This document shows, one piece after another, positions 22,770 through 35,500 of a stretch of DNA of 64,000 bases. Position 1 is the first letter of the stretch, and every line of letters begins with the position of its first letter. The notes beneath the pieces were generated by a model that saw only the letters and a program-made list of their open reading frames with translations, ran no database searches and was not told where the DNA came from. Origin of the DNA: Onthophagus taurus (lineage: Eukaryota > Arthropoda > Insecta > Coleoptera > Scarabaeidae); NCBI RefSeq assembly GCF_036711975.1, contig NC_091972.1, positions 3,477,001-3,541,000 on the forward strand. Reading direction: 5' to 3'. The position numbers and the translations under genes were made by a program.

Positions 22770-23160
22770 TAGATAATAGTATATTATTCAACAAGCGTAT
22801 AATGGCGGCTGTTACCCATGAAGATGAAGTTGCAACACGAGCGAGCGAAGCGAGCGAGTGTTGTAATCTGAGTGGGTAACATCCATTATACGCAAATTGA
22901 ATACTATACTTTATCTACAACTATTTAATTTTGAAAAAAAAATCAAAAAAACGAAAAAAAAATAAACTTGATAGACATTTCAGACATAACCTCAATATAA
23001 GAAAGCTGTCATTTCTGTTAATATTTTATTTTTTGATTAGTAGGCAGTGTCAGAAGTGTGGAATAATGGCCTCATTATTCAACACTTTGTCTGTCATGGG
23101 TAATGAGTGTCATTACCCGTCAAAAATCAAATGTATAACGAATAGATAATTCAATAGTTG
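22770..23160. repeat. 391-bp tandem duplication, unit 1
   Basis: This unit and the next (23161-23551) are nearly identical, differing at about five positions. Each begins with an approximately 155-bp foldback: arms GTATAATGG..GTTACCCA and their complements, with the tip at 22833-22863 (second unit 23224-23254). This is followed by a 235-bp AT-rich spacer. A stub of a third unit (TAGATA) begins at 23552. The near identity argues for a recent duplication. Confidence 0.9.
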
Positions 23161-23551
23161 TAGATAATAGTATATTATTCAACAAGCGTATAATGGCGGC
23201 TGTTACCCACGAAGAAGAAGTTGCAACACGAGCGAGCGAAGCGAGCGAGTGTTGTAATCTGAGTGGGTAACATCCATTATACGCAAGTTGAATACTATAC
23301 TTTATCTACAACTATTTAATTTTGAAAAAAAAATCAAAAAAACGAAAAAAAAATAAACTTGATAGACATTTCAGACATAACCTCAATATAAGAAAGCTGT
23401 CATTTCTGTTAATATTTTATTTTTTGATTAGTAGGCAGTGTCAGAAGTGTGGAATAATGGCCTCATTATTCAACACTTTGTCTGTCATGGGTAATGAGTG
23501 TCATTACCCGTCAAAAATCAATTGTATAACGAATAGATAATTCAATAGTTG
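23161..23551. repeat. 391-bp tandem duplication, unit 2
   Basis: Second copy of the 22770-23160 unit, ending about 40 bp from the DNAH10 stop codon. The short open frames in both units (22931 and 23322, plus strand) differ by one residue but are low-complexity and unlikely to be genes. Confidence 0.9.
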
Positions 23552-23565
23552 TAGATAAAAAATAT

Positions 23566-23571
23566 TTTATT
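23566..23571 (-). terminator. Poly(A) signal of DNAH10
   Basis: AATAAA on the minus strand, only about 20 nt past the stop codon at 23592-23594. The 3' UTR would be extremely short, ending at the edge of the tandem repeat. Confidence 0.55.
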
Positions 23572-23591
23572 AGATTCAACTAAAATTACAA

Positions 23592-26500
23592 CTAATCATC
23601 TTTGTTTAAAATTAAACAAACACCTTGTAAAACCCAATGGCTTAAATGTTCGGTTGTGCCTAAATCAGCTTCAAAAACCAAACCAACTCCCATAGCATTT
23701 CTTCTTTGAGATGTCGTATACACAGGTGTTCTCAAAGTATTTTGCAGTTTCAATCTAAAAGATTCGATCGGAATAACGCTTAAAACAGGGAGGTTTTCGA
23801 CTAAAATTTTAGGATAAGATCTTTGTAAGCAATCTGCTTCTACGTCCCATCTAGCTCCTTCCAAATAAAGACCATCAACTAAACATTGTCCCACTTCTGG
23901 TCTTTCTTCAACATCCAAAGGATCGACGAATTTTGTTACTTTTGTATACAATGTTGAACGATCTAAAGGCCAATTATTTTTTCTACACGCAATTTGCACC
24001 AATGCGGCTAAGTAAGTTTCCGGAATATGCAATCCTGATATCCAAAGAACCATCGGATCGCCTTGAACAGTCTAAAAATGAGTTTGTAGTGAGAATAAAA
24101 GCGAGCAATTAATTTTAAAGACTTACCCAATTAAAATACTGGTCATGCCTTTTCAAAAAATGTATCATCCATCCGCCTAAATTCTTACACGTTGCTGGAG
24201 CTAGTTTTCTCCAACAATTCGGTAATTGGCCATTAAACAAAGAATACCCCACATTATCCAAAACCGCATCCATACCAATTTCGCCAGCTAAAGCTCTTTT
24301 CAGATTCTTTAAAGTCCTAGACATTGTAGCAATTATTTTATTGAACCTTTCAAGTTCTTGAAGTAACACGATGATTGATGGTGTCATCGTTAATTGAAAT
24401 GCTCTTTTCACCTTCCATATTTCGTAAAGGTCAGGCATATGAGATAAAATATCATCAGCTACGTTCGCAATGAATTCTTCCCGGCTAATTCCTTCACCTG
24501 ATCCCCCAGTTTGTGGCTGCAAATCCATAAGAAGGCTCCACATATCTTTAGTAGCGTTGGTATAGTAACCAATTTCGGCGTTGGGATGTAACCCAAACAC
24601 TTCAGGGTTGTTTGTTAAAGGAAGTTGATCTATAGCTGCAATGTAATCTTCTTGTGTGCCATCCGCTGGAATGACGTAATCAACGACTTTGTCGTGGTAA
24701 AAGTGAAATGGTTGGAATGTATCGAAAAGAAAATCTCCCATATACTCGTCCATGTAAACTCTAACAATCCTTCTATCAAAATCGTCTATAACTCGGCCAC
24801 CATACATCACTTCACCAATTAAATATTTCAACGAATTCCAGGGTATTCTGGTGTCGTGAGCTTTGAATGCTTTAGTAAGATAAGTGTCCAAAATTAGGAC
24901 GCAGACTTGGAAATCAGACTCGTTAAAATCATATCCGATATTCCAACCAATTTTATCGTACTTTCGCCTTTCTTGTACAACAGCATGAAAAAACGCCAAA
25001 ACGAAAATCAACGATTTGTAGGCCGGATGAGGACAGGATTCTAAAACTTGAGGTCTTAATTTAAAATAGGTATTTCTCAAATTAAGTTTTAAGCCGTTAG
25101 GGGGTTCAGTAACAACTTTTAACGACCGTTGCAAAACTCCTATTGGAAATGATGGTGTGGGATCCGTTGTCATCCACAATCGGAAGTCTGGATGTGGTTT
25201 CGTAAACTTTTCCAAGTGTTTCTCCAAAGTTCTTACAAAACTCAATAATAAATGGCAATTTTGAAGGGTTAACCACTGACCCCGAGAAACCGCATTCTCC
25301 AATAAGCTAATAGCAGCCGGTTCTTGTCCTTGCCCCAAAGATAGATATTTAAAGTTATCCACACCACCACCAAATCTATCGCAAAGCTTCATTAACTCGG
25401 CTGTGGGATCAGACCCGGGACTTAAAATAAAAGCCACTGGAGTAGTAGGCGAACTTTGTTCGTAAATGTTTTCGAAACTGATCACAGGAGGCATGATAAA
25501 TTCTTGTCCCATTGTAACACTGATGTAGTCGCCAACTGCTCGAAAAACACGATCAACTCTAAAACATCTTAAAATCATAAGAATTTGGAACGGTTTCATT
25601 TTTCGGGAGTATCCACACGGAAATTCAACTGATTCTGGGTCATCTAAATCATACCAATGGTTCCATTCGTCAACGTTCTTTTCAATCTCTATAGGAAGAT
25701 TTTGGAATGTATCACTAAAATCGGTAGCTAACTTCAGAACGTCACTCCATCCTTTTTGTGACAAAAAGCTAGCTGGAGAAAGTCTTGTTTTTTCTAACAT
25801 AACGTTTCCTTTGATAAAGAAATCCAATTCAGCTTGAGTAATGTGCCCGGTTTGTTGCTCTAACTTCGTAGTCATTTGAAAAGAGAAAAGTAATTTGTGC
25901 TTCTCAAAAATACCTGTGCATCCGTAGTCATAAACACTTTTAGTTAAAGTATCTATTATATTCTGAAGCCTCTTAGCTAAAACAGTGTGAGGTAACGCTT
26001 TTCTAAGGGCATAAGCAAACACTCCCAAATAAGCGGCTAAAGCATATTGGTACATAGCATTTACTCCCGCCATATCTGATAGCACAAAAAATAAGATTGC
26101 CCCTCTTTTAGCAACGGATCTATATCCATCTCGTAATTTGTCAATTTCAACTGCTGTCGTTTGTGCTAAAGCCAATTTACTAATAACTTCAAAAGCTTTT
26201 ACTTTGGTATTTTCCAATGTGCTTATCAACTCAACATTATCCAACATGTTTCCTTGTGAAGTTGAAAGTTCTCTTAATAATGAATCTTCAAGTTGTTGTA
26301 ATAAGTTTTTGTTCTCGCTTGTTTCAGCAATTAAACATTCTCTTTGTTCCTCCAAGTCGGGTCTTTCATTTCTCACCACGACACTTAACAATTGGTCTTC
26401 TAATCCGGACATGGTTACCATGTAATTAATAACGACCCCTCTAGCATACGCAGCTGGATTGAACATAGGATTCGGTAACTTGGTTGTAAGGTACATTCTG

Positions 26501-29500
26501 AAATTTGGATCCCAATCCACTTCCTTATCACCCAAAATAACAAATGTTCTTCCGCTTACGTATTTAATTTTCCTTTCCAATACGTTATCGATAACCGGGT
26601 CGATATATTCGTCAACATCTTGAAAAATTACCGGGTTTCCATATTTAATGGACATATCGAGAAATTTTAAAAAATCTGAATCATTGAAGCTTAAAAATTT
26701 AAGTCCATTCTTTTCTTCCTTCTTTTTAATCCATGTCAGTGCTTGAAGTTGTGGATCTATACAAATAGGAAATCTGGAAGCTCTAATAGTTAAAATTCCA
26801 TTTTGAACTGATAATTCATCCGGTGGTAAACCCTCTGAAGACCATTTGCTTATTTCGACATCGGTAGTAAGAGAAGTTTCTAATTTATAATTACTCGATA
26901 ATGGAATTTCTTTTGCCTGAACATCTTTCAACCAATCGTCGTAAATCATTTTCTTACGAAATTCGTAACTGAATGGCCCAGTGTAGCATAAAAATTCTGC
27001 AGACACTAAGCAATTTCCAATCAAACGTTCCTTCTCTAGGTGGAGATCTTTTAAATCTTCAGTCCATCGAGCACGCTCAGAACTTAACCCGCTGATTAAC
27101 TTATCAGCAGCTTCTAAACGTCGCATCATCAAATCAGTTTCTTCTTGTAATTCTTGTCGCTTTTTCATAGCAACTTCATATTTTTCATTGAGTTTATTCA
27201 AATCATCTTCTAGCTTGGCAATTTCTGCATATAACTTATTTAATATTTTCATTGCTGCATCGAATTCTCTTTGCAAACTCTCAACCTTCTCTTTTTTTGG
27301 TTTTATATCTTTGTACACAACGCAATAACCTAAAACAGCATCCACAAACTTCAAGAGACCGTATCCAGCTTTACTGACTTTTTGCATATCATCCAACTTT
27401 TTTGAAGTTTTTAAATGGGCTCTAACAGCTTTTTGTTGATTCTGGGTAATTGCGTCGGCATTTAGTTCTTGCAAAGATTTTAGAAATCCTGGATCTGACA
27501 TCATAGCCTTGGCACCCTTCCAATTTACTTCTTTAAGTCCTTTTATGATAACAACACACTCACAAACAACTTGAACAGCTTCTGGGGGAGTTGCAAAGGA
27601 TCGAATTTCAGTAATATCACTTTTATCTAAATCGCTTAGAGCAAGTCGAGCTTGTTCTAAAGCTGGAAGGGCAGCTTGAAGTGCTTCGTTAGCTTCGCCT
27701 GCCTCTACAGTAATTACTTTCTTTTTTTCTTCAATTTCTGCGCTTTTTTCAGAGGCGATGTTTTTTTTCTCTGTGGCTTCGTTTGTTCCTAACTCAATTT
27801 CTCCTAACATTGTCTCACAAGCGGCAGTAGCTTCTCCTACAATAACTTTTTGCACAGCCAATTTTGCATTGAGCTTTTCCAGTTCAACACTGGCTTCTTC
27901 AATTTTTGTCATACCTCCCATTAAACGGTCGCACTGTGCGTTGATGTATTCCGTTTTTTCATCCATCAATTTCAAATAAGTATCAATGAAATCGAGGTAA
28001 TGTTTAGGTGTGACATAGTTTCTTCTCCTTAACTGTGTCATGAAGTCATTGGTGTATTGAATTATGATTTGATGGACGTAAACTACATGGGCAACAACTG
28101 GATCTCGATAAATTTCTGGAATACGAGGATTGTCTTTAAGGAAAACCGAAGCTACAGCAATTAAAGCTTGTAATGGCCACGGGAATAGCCAGTCGATGGT
28201 GGTATTGTTCACTAAACCTGGAAAAGATCTACACCGCTTTGATAAAATATCACCAGCTGGGGACATAGATAACACCACGTGCAGATTATAAGTGCAAGTA
28301 TTCACGTAATACGCCCATACGCCATCTTTGGTGACAGGATATCCTGCTGCGCTCGCTTTACCTCTAATTTGACCAATCACTTGATCTTTGTCGTCGTCGG
28401 TAAACAAAGATGGAATCATACCAATCATTAAAATGTTATTAATAAATTCTAAGAAACCTTCTTCGATAACCTGAGCTGCCGTGTATAAGAAAACCGATGG
28501 TTTTCCTTCAATTCCCAGTTGATTAAAAAGTTTCTTCAAGTCATCTTTGAAACTTGATTCATTATAACCACGGCTTAATTGAATTTCGAACATCTCACAA
28601 CCAGCCGTGAAAGCCGCAAGCCTCGTTAATGATGCTTTTCCACTGCCACCCACACCGACAATTAAGACATGCCCCCTTTCCATTCTGAGAGCTCGCTGAA
28701 TCCTAGTGATATGTTCCAAAGCATCATTAAAAAGAACCAAACTAATTTTTTCCTTTCTCTCATTGTATTCCTCGATAATTTCTTGGAACAGCGAATTAAC
28801 AGCTTCATAATCTAAAAGGTCTTCGTAAAATCGTGCTTCACCCTCGTTTATTGCATTTCTGTAATCTCCAAAGAGTATTGGATCTCGCATTGCATATTCT
28901 AAAACGTCTATTTTTACTTCTTCGCCTTCATCATCACCATCAACTGGAGCTGCTTCTTCGGGTGGTGCTGCTGCTTGACTCTCTTCATCATCATCGTCAT
29001 CCCCAGCTGGTTTTGGAGGAGGTCCTGCTGCAGCCGGAGCTTGCGTTGATCCATACACCTGGCTCAACTCATCAATAATGTGGTTTCTCATCAGTTCATT
29101 ATCTTCAGCCGAAATTAATCGATCGCAAACGACCCTTGAGAACTCGTTTCTCCACAAACGTACAATTTGGTGTTTTGTGTCATAAAACTTTGGAACAGAT
29201 TGACACATTCCAGCAACAATTCGGGATAAATCTCGCATGTTGAATATGTAGTGGAACTTTTTGGGTGTTGGGGGTAACTCGACGATTATCATGTTATAAA
29301 GGTGTAAAGTTATAGTTATTAAAGTCGCACCTTGTTGTGCGTCTGGATCAAAAATGGAAAGGTGACCTGTTAAAATGCTGGTGTAAACGTGTTGCAGCGT
29401 TGATTCGCTTGGAAAAGGAATGTTAATTACAGTAAATTTAGCCATAAATCTTGGATCGACATCATTACGACCTCCTCCAGCGACTCCCATAGCGGCAAAG

Positions 29501-32500
29501 TAGCTGATATCTTTAATTATTTTCCAATTTAAATCTTTACCTCTATCGTACAAACCACCCTTTTCAAATAAAAGTTTTAGAAGTGCTATTGGTTGCTGGG
29601 TCCCGTAATCATCAACTTGTGGCATATTTAGGTCATCTATAAAGCAAATCAATTTTTTCCCCATCGGTGGTCCATAAATATTTTTTGTTCTTTTCTCAAC
29701 TGAAGATTCCAAGTTATTTTGAACATCCATCGAAGTTGTTCTCGAAGAAAAATTGATATTTAAAATAATAAAAACATCAGAATCTAAACTTCGTAAGAAA
29801 TTTTGAATTACAGCTGTTTTTGATGTACCCGTTTCACCAACTAATACAAGCGGTCGTTTTATATCGTCCATTTTCTTTAAGGCAAACGTGGTTTTCATTG
29901 TGTCCACCGTTTCAACTAAAATTTCAGAAAACTTTTTGTTCCTATCGTGTACGTAAGGTGGTACCAACCATTCCCAAGCGTACCAACAGTAGTCATTAAT
30001 ATCTAAATAATAATCAAATAATGATGGAAATGTGGTCGGCATTTTCCCAACTTTAGCTGGAGTTTCTAGTTTGTCCTCTTCACCCATAAATGGGCATTGC
30101 TTTTTAATATATGTATCAAAGTCTTCTCGGGAAGCAGCTACTAACGGTGCTCCCAATGACCAATAAATGCATTGCAAAAAGATGCTTTCAATTAAATTTT
30201 CATCTACTTCATCGTCCGGTGTTCGAGTATCTTCTTCTGGTTGTGGGTAAATAGAGTCATAAAACATGCATAATTGAGTGAGCATATTCAAACCAGTTTG
30301 AGGTATAACACATTTCAAAGGTGTCACTTGCTGCAGTCCTAATAGACCCTCAATAACATAAGATAATCCATCTGGAACATATTGCTCATAAACTCTTTTA
30401 AGAGTTGCTTTTTCGGGTTCAAAGTTTCTAGTTGTTAACCAAGTATCCCAATAAGGTTGAAAACCGAGATTTTTAGGATCAACATAAACCATCCCCGCCC
30501 TAGAAACGGTAGCGGGGGAGGCAAATTGCAAATCCCCCACTTCAAATAGCAAAGAACACGTGGGATAATTTAATCTAACTCTTTCTCCATTGGCTAACGT
30601 TAACAGTTTATTATCATCCATTACGGAATTCATATTTTCAATCCATAAAGCATCGACGTCTCCATCGAAGATAATGTAACGTCTTTCAATTTTTTCAGTC
30701 GGTTTATTTATTTCTCTAAAAATATTGGAGAGCAATCCATCCGTCCAATCACGTGTTGCAGGATCTAATATCCCATAAAGCTCAATCACCGTACAAGCTT
30801 TGGGATTCATTGTTATTAGTTTCGTGGGATACCCAAGATGTGTTTGTGAATCTGCCAAATTTTGAATGACAACTGTTTTTCCTCCACCAGTTGGACCAAC
30901 AATCATCGTGCAATGTCTAGTCATCATAGTTTCGTATAATTGAACAACTTTATCACATTGATCAGCCAAGACTTGGAGATTCCTCTTTTTAAAAGAAATT
31001 TCAACAGCCGCGTTGAAATCCGGATATCCGACTCTTGGACAATCCATACCCGGGAATAAATCCCTAATTAATCCCAAGAACAAAGGAACATCTTCAAAAA
31101 CAAATTTGGGATAATTCATATCACGCAAAGCTCTCATAAGTACTAAAGCTTCGGAAATATCCGGCGAAGCGCGTTTTACTACCCCAGCCATTCTCAGGAC
31201 CGCATTTAAAGCTCTTAATCCCCAATCGTAATGAAATTGCTTAGATAATTGTTCTCTAGCTAATTTATATAAAACGGTCATTTTTTTAGCGAGAACTTTC
31301 GCTTGGAGAAATCCATCCGAAAATAACGAAATTAAACATATTAATTCTAAGTCCGGTAAAATACACACGACAGGTCTAAAAAGGGCCTTGACAGACTCTG
31401 GCAATTCGGTTCTTCCAGCGTATCCAGGATTCATGGTGATAAAAATTCCCACTTTACAATCCAATTCAATTTCTTGGCCTTCGAAGAAAAATCGTTTTAA
31501 TCTCAAAACAAGCGCGCTTCGAATCGTTTGTAATTGTGTGGAAATGACGGAAAGAACTGATATATCGATTCGATTGAACTCATCAAAACAACCCCACGCT
31601 CCACATTGCGCTAGACCCGCCAAATTAGTACCTATGGCTTTATAGTCCATACCTTCTCCGCAATTGGTTACTATACAAAGTAATCCCATCGCTTTAGCCA
31701 AGTCTTTTGTCGTTTCAGTTTTTCCAGTTCCTGCAGGTCCGGCAGGTGCTCCACCAAGATGCATTAATAAAGCTTGAGTGATTGTTAAATAAATCCGATC
31801 TGTTAATGGAGTAATCACCAACCGTCCGTTTAATCCCATGTATTCATAACCATAATCAAAACTTCCCGTACACTGAGTAACGCCGAGATTATCCGACGCA
31901 TTCACCCAATAAAATCTTAATTGAGACTCCCAAGCGAATTCTTGAGCGTCAGTTACGCTGTCCCTTACAAAATTTTCTACGATATCTCTGGAGTGTACCT
32001 CAATTGTGGCAATAGTTTTAAACTTTGCTCTATCATTCCGATTGAGATCAGCACGTACCGTAAATACAATATCGTCTAACTGTTTATTCAAAAAAGTTAA
32101 ATATTCTTTCATAGCCCTTTTGTTACCCTTACTGAATTTAACAAATACATTTTCAACCTCTGCAGTCCACCAAACTTGATTTGACACTAGACCGACCATT
32201 CCTTGATAATCCATCATCCATTTCGTTCGGGGACGTTGGGTTTTCCCATAATCGTATATGGCTGTTTTAGTTATAAAACGATTAGCTTTGCGCATCTCTC
32301 CCAAGACTTCAGTCATCCAATCTTCAACTTTGCCATCTGTAAATACCGCTGTTCTAAATTCCATTACTTCTCCTTCGCAAGATATCATTGCGCTGGCAAC
32401 CATGCGGTCATGATTATCTGGACCTAATCTTAAAGATTTTATGTTATCAAACATTTTCACCATTTGATCTTGAACGATCGCAGGATCACTACTACCCAAA

Positions 32501-35500
32501 ACCGATAACAATTCATCCGTTGATATAAAGTAAAATCTTGGAAACCGACGTCTTTTTGAATCTAGATAATCATTAAGGGATTTTTGACATCGATCTAAGC
32601 CAAAACTTAATGTTTGAAAATCAACCAATCTACCCGCAGCTGTGCAACAGTCTATAACGTTCGGTTTTTTAGCTGTTTCCAACATAATTTTTTTAAACAT
32701 CTTATCAATATCGTCAAATTTTTTTGCTTCATCTGGAAGTTGCGTTCTAATGTCACCGCCGATAAAAATTCCTTCAAGATAAAGCCATGTTCGTTGTACG
32801 AGAAACCATTCGTCGATCACCTCGCTGACAAGAGATAAATTCTTTTCCCATTTCTGAACTATTGGAAGAAAAGGGCCCACATATTGAGAGCCAGACATGC
32901 TTTGCAAATTCATTGAATTATCTTCTAATATCAGTAGAATATCATCCACAGGTCCTAGGGTAAAACCACGTTCTTCCGTGCCTCTCATATGTTTAAATAC
33001 TGTAAAGTTCATGTCTGCCCAAGTATCTATTACATCTTGAACCCCTTTTTCAATACCTAATTCTTTCATGGCTGCATTAATGATTTCTTCAGCTATCTCC
33101 TGATATTTATACAGTTCCATCGCAAACATATTATCTAAAGTAAATCTATCTGGAGACATATCAAAAAATTGTCCAGTTTTCTCCATTAGTTGTTTCCAAT
33201 GTCTTTCCCTTAATGCCTCATTTTTTAATGCAACCATTAACGGGACTGTGCCTTTAAAGTTTTTCATCAATAAATCAAGAACTTGCGCAATCGGATACGA
33301 CCTGACCTCTTTGGATAGTTTTCGGAAATCTTTTAAAAAAACTTCAATGCCGTCTATTAAAGCTTGGGGATTTAAATTAGCCCAAAGAGTTCTTCCCCAA
33401 ACGTCTCTAGCACATTTTTGAGCATTATATATTTTGTAGATTTGTTCAAAACATTTAAAATCATCATTGGCTCTTATAAATTCAGAGTAATCAGCCAAAG
33501 GCATATCAAAAAGCATTTCCGCGTTGACCAAATCCAATCGTTGCGCTTCGAGTTCGTCAAAAGTTTTAGCATATTCATCCATCAGTTTCAACCCGGAATC
33601 CAAGTCTTGATCGACAGCTCCTGGACCCTCGGCATCAAATTTAGCCACAAAATCGGCGATGATGTTACTAAATTCCGAAATTTCTCCTTCTGTAATTGAC
33701 GCAAATCTACCTTTGGTTGATTCTAAAGTTTGAGTTCTGAAAAGGGATGTTTTATAAATTTTCTTCCACTCATCTTCTAACCAATACGCAAGTTCTTCAT
33801 CTAATGGATCATAATAAATATTGTGGACGGCTAAAACTTTATAGGTTTCTTGAAAAGTTAAGTATTTTACTTCTGCGTCAATGGTTTCGTGCATTGCGTG
33901 TGATATTGCCAGCATTATGGCTTTAAATTTTTCAAGGCCTCTTATATTCATATTGATAATATTCCTCAATTCAAGGACGTGATCTCGAAAATCGTACATT
34001 TTTCTTTTGGTTAGCGCGGCAAATTTCCCACCTAAAATTGTTTTCCATTCATCGCAATGGAAACAAATCGTATCGATTAAAGGTTTTAAGTTAAGTCTTA
34101 TCGATCCAATGTCTTGGTACGTTTGTTTAGCGTTCATATCGTTTATAATGTTTGTATAAAAAATAAATTTATCGTCATACGAAGAAAGATTTGCAGTTTT
34201 CGCGATAAAATCATCGCAGGTCTTTTCTTTCTCAAAAAACCATAAATAACGATACTTTCTCCAATGTATAAGATAACGTTGTACGTCAACGATACTTTTC
34301 ATACAGTTTCCTTGCAGTTTAAATAATGAATCGTTGATATCCGGAACTACGATGACATCTTCGTAGAAAGAATGTACAAAGTAATCTTCGCTGTCCCCAA
34401 TTCGTTCCGGGGTACATTTAAGACACATGTTGTCCATCCATCGAGGAAATACACGCAGTTTATTTAAAAAATCTTTAATGCTTCTTAAAATCATGTTGTA
34501 AATTTCTTGAGGGGTCGGTTTTAGGTAAATTTCTGTAGCAGAAACAACAGCGTCCACTTGAAACATCAACTTTTTGTTGTAAAACTCTGCGTTAAAGAGT
34601 TCCAAATTGTTGATGGTCATTTTGATGAACGCTTTATATATTTTATTCTCCCAATCGCTGTAATACAACCTCATATAAGGCGATGCCCCAGTGCAACTAT
34701 TTAAAACCAATGACTCTAATTTCATTAAAATTGGTCCAAGTGTATCGTAAACTTTTGACATTTGGCAAACTTTTTCTGTGCGATATTTGTCCAAAGTGTT
34801 AAAAAATACTTTTATATCTAATCTTACTGGATCATCTTCAACAGGTTTATACCAAAACAAATTAAAATTCTGTAAAATATCGATCTTATCTTGTAAATAT
34901 CTTTCGTTGTGTTCAATTTGATTAACCAAACCCCATAAAAGTCGTATCTTTTTATGACACTCTGCCGTGTATTCTTTGATTCCCAAAGAGTTCCAATTGA
35001 TTCTTGATAAACCAGGTTGAACACTTGTTTCGATATCCTGAATTAAATCTCTCAAGAAATGTAACTGAGGAAGATTTAAGTGTTGTACAATTCCGTTGTA
35101 TTTATCCAGCATATTTTCGACGGCCTCAACATCACCTTTAAGCCGAAATCTTTGAAGTGCAACATTAATTATAGGCTCAGGCAGTTCAAATCCTAGATAT
35201 TCCATAAGTTCTGCACCAAGTATACAATGATAAATACTTGTATTAAAATTTAAATTAAATTGAACGTTTAATTCAGACATCATATGTGGCCCCATAATAT
35301 CATACCATGTACTGTTTTGTTTGGAAGCAAGTTTGTCCATTAAAGTAGTCGCTGGTTTACTACCAACCATCCACTTCATGGTATTTCCAACGGCAGATAA
35401 TCTTATTCCTCCTTTATTAGTCTCGTGAACCTCTATTTGGGGATCCGGCGATAAAGAATCCGTCGGATTTATAGCTTGAGGAGGCTGCGGTGTGCGATCT

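Noticed and set aside
22931-23540. Two identical 72-residue proteins at 22931 and 23322
   Set aside because: They lie in the tandem repeat, are Lys-rich from A runs, and show no domain; duplication of DNA explains them.
28833-29078. His/Leu-rich plus-strand frame inside DNAH10
   Set aside because: It is the antisense shadow of the acidic Pro/Ala insert of the dynein.
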